Shown here one piece after another: positions 1 through 7,839 of a stretch of DNA of 31,019 bases. The translations under genes and the position numbers were made by a program. The notes under the pieces were generated by a model. It saw only the letters and a list, made by a program, of their open reading frames with translations. It had not been told where the DNA came from and made no database searches. Position 1 is the first letter of the stretch. Each line of letters starts with the position of its first letter. Source of the stretch: an uncultured Collinsella sp. (lineage in GTDB: Bacteria; Actinomycetota; Coriobacteriia; Coriobacteriales; Coriobacteriaceae); NCBI GenBank assembly GCA_900752015.1, contig CAADTZ010000022.1:1-31019 (forward strand), in the 5' to 3' direction.

Positions 1-1
1 A

Positions 2-109
2 GCCGCATTCACGCCAATCTGACGTTCAATTTCAAGGGCGCGACCAGAAGGTCAGCGCCCTTTCATTTCACGTCACCTTGGCGCAAATGCGGCTCGCTCG
101 CTGGCATTA
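2..109 (-). repeat. Variable-arm hairpin element, copy A
   Basis: Read on the minus strand, this begins with the flank TAATGCCAGCGAGCGA at 109-94. A 92-nt imperfect hairpin follows at 93-2. The arms are 55-93 (39 nt) and 2-41 (40 nt), with about 31 paired positions interrupted by short symmetric internal loops. The apical part is an unpaired base plus GACCTTCTGGTC (42-53, itself able to fold as GACC-TTCT-GGTC). The same flank, loop and total length recur at 5408-5515 with different arm sequence. The element begins 29 nt past the stop of the first YhgE gene, and nothing resembling a U-tract follows. Its function is unknown; a structured RNA, a recombination site or a REP-type repeat are all possible. 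Confidence 0.75.
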
Positions 110-137
110 GTGCTACATCAGCGTTAACGTTGCCGCA

Positions 138-2327
138 CTAAATTAGCTTTGTCGACTCCAGCTTTTCGATGATCCAGTCGTTGGCTTTGATGACCGGGCG
201 GCGGAAGACGACGCCCAGTGCCAGCGACGGAATCAGATAGCTCGCCAGAATGCCTAGCTCAATCCAGTACTCCATGTGGTACGCACCGGCCATGGCGGCA
301 TGCATGGCGTTGATGCCGTGGGTGAACGGCAGGAACGGATAGATCGCCTGGAACACGGGGCCGGTCATCTCGATGGGGAACGTGCCGCCCGAACCGCCGA
401 CCTGCATGACCAGCAGCACGACGGCGAGCGCCTTGCCGATATCGCCAAACGAAACCGTAAGCGTGTAGACGATATTGGAGAACACGAGACTCGCGACCCA
501 GCCCGCCAGCACAAACTGCAGCGGGTCGTCGCACTGGATGCCAAAGAACAGGATGTCGCCCGCACACACGAGCGTTGCCTGCAGCAGGGCCAGACCGCCA
601 AAGAACAGGTAGCGGCCCAGGTAGATCTCGTGCAGGCGCACGGGGATGAGCTCGTTGATAAGCTCATCGTCAACCGAGACCTTCATCATGGCCGCCAGCA
701 CGATCGAGCCGACCCAGAGCGACAGAATCGTGTAGAACGGCGCCATGGCCGAGCCGTAGTTGCGGATCGGATAGACCGGCTTGCGATCGAGCGCGACGGG
801 GCCGGAAAGCGACACGGCCAGACCCTCGGGATCGTTGCCAATCATCGTCTTGATCGTGGCGAGGTCATCCGACATCAAGGCGCCGTCGAGCTCGTCCTTA
901 AACGCACTGATCTTGTCCGACGCCTCGCCCAGCTGATCAGAAGCCTTGTTGACCAGCTTTGCAGCCTTGGAGAGGCCCTTTGCCAGCGAACCGGATGCGT
1001 CGGTCAGGCCGCCTACGGCGCTATCCAGGTCGCCCGAGATGCCATCAAGCGAGTCCAGAATGCCCGAAACCGTCTTCTTGAGCTCCTTGGCCTTAACCGA
1101 GAACGTGGAATCGTAATCGGATTTGGCACCCGCGATGCCGGCCTTGGCATCAGCGATGGCCTGATCGACCTCGGCACGCGAGTTGTTGACCTCGGCCATG
1201 CTATCGGAGAGAGACTTCGCGGTAGCCGCCAGATCCTTGGCATTGTTGCGGTACTCAACGGCGATTCTGCCCAGCGACGTCGCGGCGGACTTGAGGCCGT
1301 CCTTCAAATTCTCATCGCTCACCTGGTCGGCAAGGCTGCGGAGCTGATCGGCCATCGCATCGATATCCTTGGCGCGCGCATTGAGGGCCGCAGCGGCATC
1401 GTTGAGTTGGGACACCGTAAGGTCGACATGCTGGTTTGCGGTGCCGAACGCCTTCGCGAGCTCGGCAGACACATTGTCGAACGAACCAGCACTTCCATCG
1501 ATTGCGGCATCGATGGCATCGTTTGCCGCCTTAAGCGCTTCTTTGGAATCATCGATGCCGCTTTTGGCATGTTCCATGAGCTGCTTTGTCGACTCATCGA
1601 CGGCACCGGTCTGCTTGAGCATGCCGCTCGCCGACGTCAGCGAATCGGACGTGGAGCTCAAAATGCCCGCCAGCGACGAAGCATTTGCCTGAACGTCTCG
1701 CAGGTCCTGGACCGAATCGCCGAGCGTCGAGGACAGGTTGGCGATAAAGTTGCTGACCTTGTCGGTGCTCATGTAATCGAGCAGGCTGGACACCGTCTTA
1801 AGACCGATGCCCGTAATGGTCTCGGTAAAAGTTTCGTTAACCTGGCTCTGAACGGCGCTCGAACCCTTCTCGGTCACGATCTGCGCAATGGCGTTGGCCT
1901 TCTGGTTCTCGTAAAACTCGATATCGGCGTGTTTCACGTCGGTCGAGAAAAGCGTCATCATGTCAGCGCTAAACGTTTTGGGGATAACGACGGCAGCATA
2001 GTACGCGCCCGACTTAACGCCCTCGATAGCCTTTTCGCGATTGTTGAGCACAACCCAATCGAAGCTCTCGTTGCCGCGTAGGGTGGCGGTCACGTTTTCG
2101 CCCACGTTAACCTCGACGGGGATCAGATCGCTCTCGTAACCCTCATCGGTGTTGACCACGGCGATCTTAAGATTGCCGGTGTTGCCGTACGGATCCCAGC
2201 TGCCGGCGATGTTAAACCACGCGTACAGACACGGTACGATAATGAGGCCCATCACGACAACCAAGCCGATCACGGAGCGAGACACGTTTTGGACATCGCG
2301 CTTAAACAGATGCAGGATGTTCTTCAT
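138..2327 (-). CDS. YhgE/Pip family membrane protein (shorter paralogue)
   Basis: This 729-residue protein has the YhgE/Pip (phage infection protein) architecture. A short cytoplasmic start is followed by one membrane segment (about residues 20-40) ending in the family signature CLYAWFNIAGSWDPYGNT. A long extracytoplasmic Ala/Ser/Asp-rich coiled region covers about 170-490. An ABC-2-like block of about five or six membrane segments covers about 520-715. Members are thought to act as exporter-like proteins or phage receptors; the substrate here is unknown. The gene starts immediately after the stop of the upstream paralogue (TAAATG), with a strong Shine-Dalgarno inside that gene's end, so the two are translationally coupled. 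The family assignment is solid; the role is not known. Confidence 0.9.
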   Translation of the reverse strand: MKNILHLFKRDVQNVSRSVIGLVVVMGLIIVPCLYAWFNIAGSWDPYGNTGNLKIAVVNTDEGYESDLIPVEVNVGENVTATLRGNESFDWVVLNNREKAIEGVKSGAYYAAVVIPKTFSADMMTLFSTDVKHADIEFYENQKANAIAQIVTEKGSSAVQSQVNETFTETITGIGLKTVSSLLDYMSTDKVSNFIANLSSTLGDSVQDLRDVQANASSLAGILSSTSDSLTSASGMLKQTGAVDESTKQLMEHAKSGIDDSKEALKAANDAIDAAIDGSAGSFDNVSAELAKAFGTANQHVDLTVSQLNDAAAALNARAKDIDAMADQLRSLADQVSDENLKDGLKSAATSLGRIAVEYRNNAKDLAATAKSLSDSMAEVNNSRAEVDQAIADAKAGIAGAKSDYDSTFSVKAKELKKTVSGILDSLDGISGDLDSAVGGLTDASGSLAKGLSKAAKLVNKASDQLGEASDKISAFKDELDGALMSDDLATIKTMIGNDPEGLAVSLSGPVALDRKPVYPIRNYGSAMAPFYTILSLWVGSIVLAAMMKVSVDDELINELIPVRLHEIYLGRYLFFGGLALLQATLVCAGDILFFGIQCDDPLQFVLAGWVASLVFSNIVYTLTVSFGDIGKALAVVLLVMQVGGSGGTFPIEMTGPVFQAIYPFLPFTHGINAMHAAMAGAYHMEYWIELGILASYLIPSLALGVVFRRPVIKANDWIIEKLESTKLI

Positions 2328-5153
2328 TTATGCCTCACCTCCTTTGGAGTGCTTGCTGAGCGGGGCGGTTTCCCCGTCGTTTCCGTTTACGTTGTCAACG
2401 CCGTCGGCATCTTGAGCCTTACGATGCGCACCGATATGCGGCAAGCGGCCCGTGGACTGATCGCCGCCCTTGGCACCACGCTCGCTGGCGTTGAGGCCAA
2501 ACATATGACGGGCGGCAGGAATGGCGGCCGTGTGTTCGCGCATCTCGCGACGCAGGTCCTCATCCGAAAGCGCCGAGATGCGCATCTGGGTATTGAGGCT
2601 CGCGCGGATATATTCGATATTGATAAGCCAGCCGCAGATGGCAATAACCGAGATGATCCAAATGACAAGCAGGATGATCTTGCCGTTATTGTCGATATCG
2701 AGAACCGTCGACAGGACAAAGAGCAGGACCTGAACGCCCACCACGGCGGCAAAACCGCCCTTGATGTAGTACGGGTAGCGATGTTCAAAGGCGACCGCAT
2801 GATCGAGCAGTTCGCGACGGTACGAATCGGAATCGAGCATGACACGCATGGCCGTGCGCAGCGAGTAGCGCTGGCGCGGCAGGTCGTTGGACTCGCAAAT
2901 CATCATACCGGTCGTGGAAAGCTGTTTATCAAAGAGCAGGTTGAGGTTGAGCATCAGCGGACGCAGTTGCAGGCCGATAAAGAGCGCGACGATAAGAAAG
3001 ACACCGAGGATGCACAGGTTGAACAGGTAGTTGAACGAGTACATGCCGCCGACCGTCTCGCGCAGCAGATTGATGCCGTAGGTAAAGGGCAGCAGCGGGT
3101 GCAGCCACTGGAAGAAGCCGGGCATCATCTCGATGGGGTACATGCCCGACGAACCCGGGATCTGCACGATGACGAGAATGACGCCGATAGCCTTGCCGAT
3201 ATGCTTAAACGTGGTGGACAGCGCATAGATGATATTGACGTAGGTGAACGAGATGGCGATGCCGCCCAGCACGAACAGCAGCGGGCTGACGCACTGCACG
3301 CCGATCACCAGATCGCCTACCGTAACGATGATGGCCTGGAACGCGCCCAGGATCACCAGGAGCAACCAGCGGCCAAAGTAGCCCTGACGCGCGGTAAAGC
3401 TGCCGATGCCTTCGCGGTCGACCTCGAGCTTGTAGATGGCGATAAGCACGTAGCCGCCCACCCACAGCGCCAGATTGGTATAGAACGGGGCAATGCCCGA
3501 ACCAAAGCTCTTGACCGGATAAATTGACTTTGAGGTCAGCTCGACCGGAGATGCCATGAAGTCTGCAACGTCATCGACGTCGACGCCCATCAGGCCGGCC
3601 AGCTCGCCCATGGACTCGGAGGTCTGTAGCGCCGCGATGTCGTTGGCGGCGGTCGCAAGCTTGTCCTGGACCTTGGCAAGCGAGGCATCGGTCTGGGACA
3701 GCGTGGTCTTGGCCTGACCGAGCGTAGCGTTGAGTTGCGAAAGTGTACCGCGCGCACTTGCAATAGTAGGCGTGAGGCCAGACACGATTCCCGTCAGATC
3801 ACCCGAGACGGCGGCAAATGAATCAAGCGCGCTCGAAGCCTTCGACAGCGCGTTTTGACCCAGGTCCGTCTGGGCCTGGCCAAGGTTGGTCGCACCGGTC
3901 TGGATTGCGTTATTGATAGCGTCGCTGGCGCCCGAGACAGCCCCGGCGTCATTCGCCATGGCGCTCGACTGCGCAGACAGACCGTCCTTGATGCTCTGAA
4001 GCTTTTCATTCTGCTCGCGGAGCAAATCGATGGTCGATACAATGCGCGCGTCAATTTCCTTGGAACCTGTCGACGTGTCATTAACGAGAATTTCCAAGTG
4101 CCCGATAACGGCCTTATTGTGGTCGATCGTCGCTTGGAGAGACTCAAGCGAGTTGTCGATGCGGGTGGTCGTAGATGTGACCGCGCCCGTCAGCTTGCCA
4201 ATCGCAGCGTTCGCGGAGGCTGACGTCTTGGTGAGCGCAAGGCTGCCTTCCGAGAGTGCCTTGGAGAGCGAGGCGACAGAGTTGCCCGCCGTAGCGCGCG
4301 CCTCGCCCAGCAGGTCATTGCCCTGAGCGATTGCCTGCGTTAGAGAGGGCGTCTGACCCTGCAGGCCCGCCAACGCGGCATCAGCCGAGGCGATAGCGCC
4401 ACTCGTCTTATCGATGGCGGCATTCATGTCGCCAATCGAATCGCGCACCTCACCCAAGGTACCGGATGCCTCTGATACCGAACCAGCCAACGAATTCTGA
4501 GTCTGGGTTGCCTTGTCCTTTAAATCGACCCCGGCATCCTTGGCGATGCTGGCAACGGTCTCGCCCACTGTGGAGACAAATTCCGAGTTGATCTGCTCCT
4601 CGATGGTGCTTGCACCGGTGTCGGTAACCTTGGGCGCAATAGCACTCTTCTTCTCATTGACGTAGTACGTAAGCTTGGGCTGATGGTAGTTGCCGTCGAG
4701 CATCGAGACCAGGTTATCCGAGAAGTTCTTAGGGATTACGATGGCCGCATAGTACTCCCCGCTCTCGACGCCCTCTTTGGCGTCGGCCGCCGAATCGACG
4801 AAGGTCCAGCCCAGCTGATCGTTCTCCTTGAGCTGATCGACGACCTGGTCGCCCGCGTTGAGCTCGCCCACCAAGTCGTTTTGGGTGCCCCGATCGTTGT
4901 TGGCGATGGCAATCTTGATACCCTGGGTGTTTCCGTACGGATCCCAGTTAGCCACGATGTTGTACCAGGCATACAGCGAGGGAATGACGCACACGCCCAA
5001 AGTAACCACCAGGGCGACGGGGTTCACGAGCAATCGCTTGATGTCGCGCTTAAAGATCGCAAAGGAGACCTTTGCGTTGGATAGTTTGCTGCCGAGACTC
5101 ACGCTTGGACCATCCATCCTGTCGTTGAATCGAATCGTACTATCGACAACCAT
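2328..5153 (-). CDS. YhgE/Pip family membrane protein (longer paralogue with C-terminal extension)
   Basis: This is a second YhgE/Pip protein of about 941 residues, with signature SLYAWYNIVANWDPYGNT after the first membrane segment. A long coiled extracytoplasmic region rich in Ala, Ser, Thr and Gln follows, then the ABC-2-like membrane block. Unlike its neighbour it carries about 200 extra residues at the C-terminus, with two further hydrophobic segments (VVGVQVLLFVLSTVL and ILLVIWIISVIAICGWL) and a polar tail. The start is uncertain. ATG at 5153 is used here; TTG at 5186 and ATG at 5117 are in frame, and none has a convincing Shine-Dalgarno. It is first in a two-gene operon, and the pair may form a heteromeric complex (inference). 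Confidence 0.88.
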   Translation of the reverse strand: MVVDSTIRFNDRMDGPSVSLGSKLSNAKVSFAIFKRDIKRLLVNPVALVVTLGVCVIPSLYAWYNIVANWDPYGNTQGIKIAIANNDRGTQNDLVGELNAGDQVVDQLKENDQLGWTFVDSAADAKEGVESGEYYAAIVIPKNFSDNLVSMLDGNYHQPKLTYYVNEKKSAIAPKVTDTGASTIEEQINSEFVSTVGETVASIAKDAGVDLKDKATQTQNSLAGSVSEASGTLGEVRDSIGDMNAAIDKTSGAIASADAALAGLQGQTPSLTQAIAQGNDLLGEARATAGNSVASLSKALSEGSLALTKTSASANAAIGKLTGAVTSTTTRIDNSLESLQATIDHNKAVIGHLEILVNDTSTGSKEIDARIVSTIDLLREQNEKLQSIKDGLSAQSSAMANDAGAVSGASDAINNAIQTGATNLGQAQTDLGQNALSKASSALDSFAAVSGDLTGIVSGLTPTIASARGTLSQLNATLGQAKTTLSQTDASLAKVQDKLATAANDIAALQTSESMGELAGLMGVDVDDVADFMASPVELTSKSIYPVKSFGSGIAPFYTNLALWVGGYVLIAIYKLEVDREGIGSFTARQGYFGRWLLLVILGAFQAIIVTVGDLVIGVQCVSPLLFVLGGIAISFTYVNIIYALSTTFKHIGKAIGVILVIVQIPGSSGMYPIEMMPGFFQWLHPLLPFTYGINLLRETVGGMYSFNYLFNLCILGVFLIVALFIGLQLRPLMLNLNLLFDKQLSTTGMMICESNDLPRQRYSLRTAMRVMLDSDSYRRELLDHAVAFEHRYPYYIKGGFAAVVGVQVLLFVLSTVLDIDNNGKIILLVIWIISVIAICGWLINIEYIRASLNTQMRISALSDEDLRREMREHTAAIPAARHMFGLNASERGAKGGDQSTGRLPHIGAHRKAQDADGVDNVNGNDGETAPLSKHSKGGEA
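2334..2345 (-). promoter_or_regulatory. Strong Shine-Dalgarno inside the upstream gene, fixing the coupled start
   Basis: The minus strand reads AAAGGAGGTGAG, then 6 nt, then ATG. The ribosome binding site lies wholly within the last codons of the upstream YhgE gene, and its TAA stop abuts the ATG. This fixes the start of the downstream gene at 2327 and indicates stop-start coupling. Confidence 0.85.
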
Positions 5154-5209
5154 TGTACGGAGGCGCTTTAGTGCCTCACGGCACAATGGTGCTGAGTTTT
5201 GCGGGTAGC

Positions 5210-5247
5210 AATATACTACGAAGATGAGTTAGCGTACAGATGTACAG
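5210..5247 (-). promoter_or_regulatory. Candidate promoter and operator of the YhgE operon
   Basis: A minus-strand -10 candidate TATATT (5210-5215) has a poor -35 (TGTACG, 5233-5238, 17-nt spacer). The -35 overlaps GTACAGATGTACAG (5234-5247), which is both a tandem repeat of GTACAG and an outer palindrome GTAC-N4-GTAC. A repressor site overlapping the -35 is plausible, but no regulator gene is adjacent. Confidence 0.35.
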
Positions 5248-5300
5248 TATCCTAAATTTCAGCAGGTCACAAAACCACAACCCGCACAAATTATCAATCC

Positions 5301-5355
5301 GACTAGTCATTGGGGACGTTCTTAAACGACTAGTCAAACAAGAACGTCCCCGATG
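5301..5355. repeat. REP-like palindrome with GGGGACGTTCTT arms
   Basis: The stem CATTGGGGACGTTCTT (5308-5323) pairs with AAGAACGTCCCCGATG (5340-5355), 16 pairs including one T-G. The 16-nt loop contains the perfect palindrome GACTAGTC (5328-5335). GACTAGTC also occurs just outside the stem at 5301-5308. The layout resembles repetitive extragenic palindromes mobilised by REP-associated tyrosine transposases. No transposase gene is in the window. Confidence 0.6.
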
Positions 5356-5407
5356 ACCGCTTTTCCTCCGTCCCCAAGGGATCATTATTGGACCGCCGAT
5401 GTTTTGG

Positions 5408-5515
5408 TAATGCCAGCGAGCGAGCACCAGAGCGAACAAATTGGCATGAAAAGAGGACGGCATAGACCTTCTGGTCATGCCGTCCTCTTTGAATGACAAG
5501 TTGTCGCTCTGGTGC
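5408..5515 (+). repeat. Variable-arm hairpin element, copy B
   Basis: On the plus strand the flank TAATGCCAGCGAGCGA (5408-5423) is followed by a 92-nt hairpin. Its left arm is 5424-5463, then A, then the loop GACCTTCTGGTC (5465-5476), then the right arm 5477-5515. The base of the stem has 12 perfect pairs (GCACCAGAGCGA) and the top has 14 (AAAGAGGACGGCAT). Single or double mismatches are spaced between them. Flank, loop and length match copy A at 2-109 exactly, while the arm sequences are mostly different. It lies between htpG and the YhgE operon, opposite in orientation to copy A. Confidence 0.8.
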
Positions 5516-5531
5516 CCGCGCAGCGTCGGCT

Positions 5532-5559
5532 GGTCCGCCGTTCGTTAGAACGGCGGACC
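5532..5559. repeat. Perfect 12-bp hairpin with 4-nt loop
   Basis: GGTCCGCCGTTC, loop GTTA, GAACGGCGGACC. It is flanked on both sides by the direct repeat GCAGCGTCG (about 5520-5528 and 5565-5573). It lies downstream of htpG. There is no U-tract, so it is not a typical intrinsic terminator, but it could stabilise the mRNA end or act in Rho-dependent termination. Confidence 0.6.
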
Positions 5560-5577
5560 GAAGGGCAGCGTCGAGCC

Positions 5578-5605
5578 GTTACGCGGTTTGGTAAAACCGC
5601 GTAAC
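5578..5605 (-). terminator. Perfect hairpin just after the htpG stop; possible htpG terminator
   Basis: GTTACGCGGTTT, loop GGTA, AAACCGCGTAAC: a 12-bp perfect stem ending 7 nt past the htpG stop. No run of T follows on either strand, so termination is an inference from position and stability only. Confidence 0.45.
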
Positions 5606-5612
5606 TACCTAA

Positions 5613-7637
5613 CTACATCAAGTTACAAACAGCCGCCGCGAAGGCCACGGGGTCCTCGGGGAGGATGCCCTCGACCAGCAGAGCCTGATCGTAGAGCAGA
5701 CCGGAGTACTGCTTGATCTTGTCGGCGTCGCCCGCCTTCTGGGCAGCGACGAGCTTGGCAAAGACCGGGTGCTTGGCGTTGAGCTCGAGCACGCGTTGGC
5801 TCTTGGGCATGCCGTCGGGCGCGCCCTCGGGTCCCTTCTGGAGCACCTTCTCCATCTCGAGCGAAAGTGGGCCCTCGGTGGTGATGCAAGCGGGGGCATC
5901 GGTCAGGCGCGCGGAGACGGCAACTTTCTCGACCTTGTCACCGAGCGCCTCCTTCATAGCGCTAAAGAGGTCCTCGTTTTCCTTGGTGGCGTCCTCGGCC
6001 TCCTTCTTCTCGTCCTCGGTCGCCAGATCAAGATCACCGGTCGCGACGTTCTTGAGCTCCAGATGACGATCCTCGACCTCGGGCTCGGCACCGTCGGCCA
6101 CAGCCTTCTCGGCAGCCTCGCGGGCAGCATCGTCCTCGTAGATCTTGGGCATATCGGCGGCAACGTACTCACGCATGGCCTGGAAGGTAAACTCATCCAC
6201 GTCCTGCGTCAGAAGCAGCACGTCGTAACCGCGGTCGAGCACGCCCTTTACCACGGGCATCTTGGCCAAGCGCTCACGCGAGTCGCCGGCGGCGTAGTAG
6301 ATGGCCTTCTGATCCTCGGGCATGCCCTTGGCATACTCAGCCAGGGTAATCATCTTCTGTTCCTTGGCAGACCAGAACAGCAGCAGGTCGGCGAGCTCAT
6401 CGGCCTTCATGCCATAGCTCGAGTAGATGCCGTACTTAAGACCGCGACCAAAGTTCTCAAAGAACTTCTCGTAGGCCTCGCGGTCGTTGTCACGCATATC
6501 CTCAAGGTCGGCGGTAATCTTCTTTTCCACACGCTTGGCGATAGCCTTGAGCTGACGGTTCTGCTGCAGTGTCTCGCGCGAGATGTTGAGCGACACGTCG
6601 GCGGAATCCACGACGCCGCGGACAAAGTTGTAGTAGTCGGGCAGCAGGTCGTCGCACTTCTCCATAATCAGAACGTTGGAGCTGTAGAGCGCCAGACCCT
6701 TCTCGTAGTCCTTGCTGTACAGATCGAACGGCGCGCGGCCCGGCACAAACAGCAGGGCGTCGTACTCGAGCGTACCCTCGGCGTGGAAGCTGATGGTGCG
6801 TGCCGGATCGTCAAAGTCGTGGAACGTAGACTTGTAGAACTCGTCATAGTCCTTCTGCTCGACATCGGAGCTGCGCTTCTTCCAGATCGGTGTCATGGAA
6901 TTGACGGTCTCGAGCTCCTGGTAGTCCTCGTACTCGGGCGTGTAGTCATCGCCAGCATCCTCGGGCTTGGGCTTCTGGCGGCTCTTGGACACCATCATCT
7001 GGATCGGGTAACGCACATAGTTGCTGTACTGCTGAATCAGGCTCTTGAGGCCCCACTCGGTCAGGAAGCGATCGTAGGTCTCGGCCTCGCCGTCGGCATC
7101 GAGCTTCTCGTTCTCGCGCAGCGTCAGGATGACATCGGTACCGTGCTCGGCACGCTCGCCGTCCTCGATGGTGTAGCCCTCAAGACCGTCGGATTCCCAC
7201 ACATGGGCGACATCCTCGCCGTAGGCGCGGCTGACGACCTTCACATGGCTGGCGACCATAAAGGCCGAGTAGAAGCCCACGCCAAACTGGCCGATAATGT
7301 CGACATCCGAACCCTGCTGCTCGGCGTTCTCGGTCTTAAACTCCTCGGAGCCGGAATGAGCGATGGTGCCCAGATTGCGCTCGAGCTCCTCGGCGGTCAT
7401 GCCAATGCCGTTATCCGAAATAGTAATGGTGCGGGCATCCTTATCGAAGAAGACGCGAATAGCCAGGTCGCCCTGGTCGATCTTGACGCTCGGGTCCTGC
7501 AGGCTCTTAAAGTTGAGCTTGTCGACGGCGTCGCTCGCGTTAGAGATAAGCTCGCGCAGGAAGATTTCCTTATTGGTGTAGATGGAGTTGATCATGAGGT
7601 CGAGCAGTTTTTTGCTCTCGGTCTTAAATTGACGCAT
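5613..7637 (-). CDS. htpG: Chaperone protein HtpG (Hsp90)
   Basis: This 674-residue cytosolic Hsp90 chaperone is an ATP-driven dimer that helps fold and remodel client proteins. The N-terminal GHKL ATPase is clear: ELISNASDAVDKL (near residue 30), DNGIGMT and GQFGVGFYSAFMVA. The middle domain carries LNISRETLQQN with the ATP-contacting Arg, and the C-terminal dimerisation domain is present. Length is slightly above the usual 610-640, with an acidic insertion at about 510-560. The start MRQFKTESKKLL is typical and is preceded by GAAAGGA (7644-7650). The gene appears monocistronic. An ACATAC/GTATGT inverted repeat lies about 115 bp upstream; no CIRCE or HAIR operator was seen. Confidence 0.97.
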   Translation of the reverse strand: MRQFKTESKKLLDLMINSIYTNKEIFLRELISNASDAVDKLNFKSLQDPSVKIDQGDLAIRVFFDKDARTITISDNGIGMTAEELERNLGTIAHSGSEEFKTENAEQQGSDVDIIGQFGVGFYSAFMVASHVKVVSRAYGEDVAHVWESDGLEGYTIEDGERAEHGTDVILTLRENEKLDADGEAETYDRFLTEWGLKSLIQQYSNYVRYPIQMMVSKSRQKPKPEDAGDDYTPEYEDYQELETVNSMTPIWKKRSSDVEQKDYDEFYKSTFHDFDDPARTISFHAEGTLEYDALLFVPGRAPFDLYSKDYEKGLALYSSNVLIMEKCDDLLPDYYNFVRGVVDSADVSLNISRETLQQNRQLKAIAKRVEKKITADLEDMRDNDREAYEKFFENFGRGLKYGIYSSYGMKADELADLLLFWSAKEQKMITLAEYAKGMPEDQKAIYYAAGDSRERLAKMPVVKGVLDRGYDVLLLTQDVDEFTFQAMREYVAADMPKIYEDDAAREAAEKAVADGAEPEVEDRHLELKNVATGDLDLATEDEKKEAEDATKENEDLFSAMKEALGDKVEKVAVSARLTDAPACITTEGPLSLEMEKVLQKGPEGAPDGMPKSQRVLELNAKHPVFAKLVAAQKAGDADKIKQYSGLLYDQALLVEGILPEDPVAFAAAVCNLM

Positions 7638-7839
7638 GTGCAGTCCTTTCGCGCTACCCCCGTCCGCAAAAACGGCCCGGTCGCCCGAGCCGAATCGCAG
7701 ACCTGCTATGTTCAGACTTAGATTTTATAACCCATTAGCGCGCATATATACATACGGAATCGAAAAACTGTATGTCTAAGCGCTCCGATGCACCAATTGC
7801 CAAGGAGTGTCCCAAACTGCCGGCAGGAAAGGAACGTCT

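Noticed and set aside
276..2081. Long plus-strand open frame opposite the first YhgE gene (about 600 codons)
   Set aside because: It is the antisense shadow of a high-GC gene with a repetitive coiled region; composition is Arg/Asp/His-rich without a recognisable domain.
5465..5476. Integron attC site
   Set aside because: The conserved part is the loop and one flank, not the outer R'/R'' core sites, and no integrase or cassette ORFs are present.
5769..7721. Plus-strand open frame of 650 codons opposite htpG
   Set aside because: Leu/Val/Gly/His-biased translation typical of an antisense frame of a GC-rich conserved gene; htpG is unambiguous.
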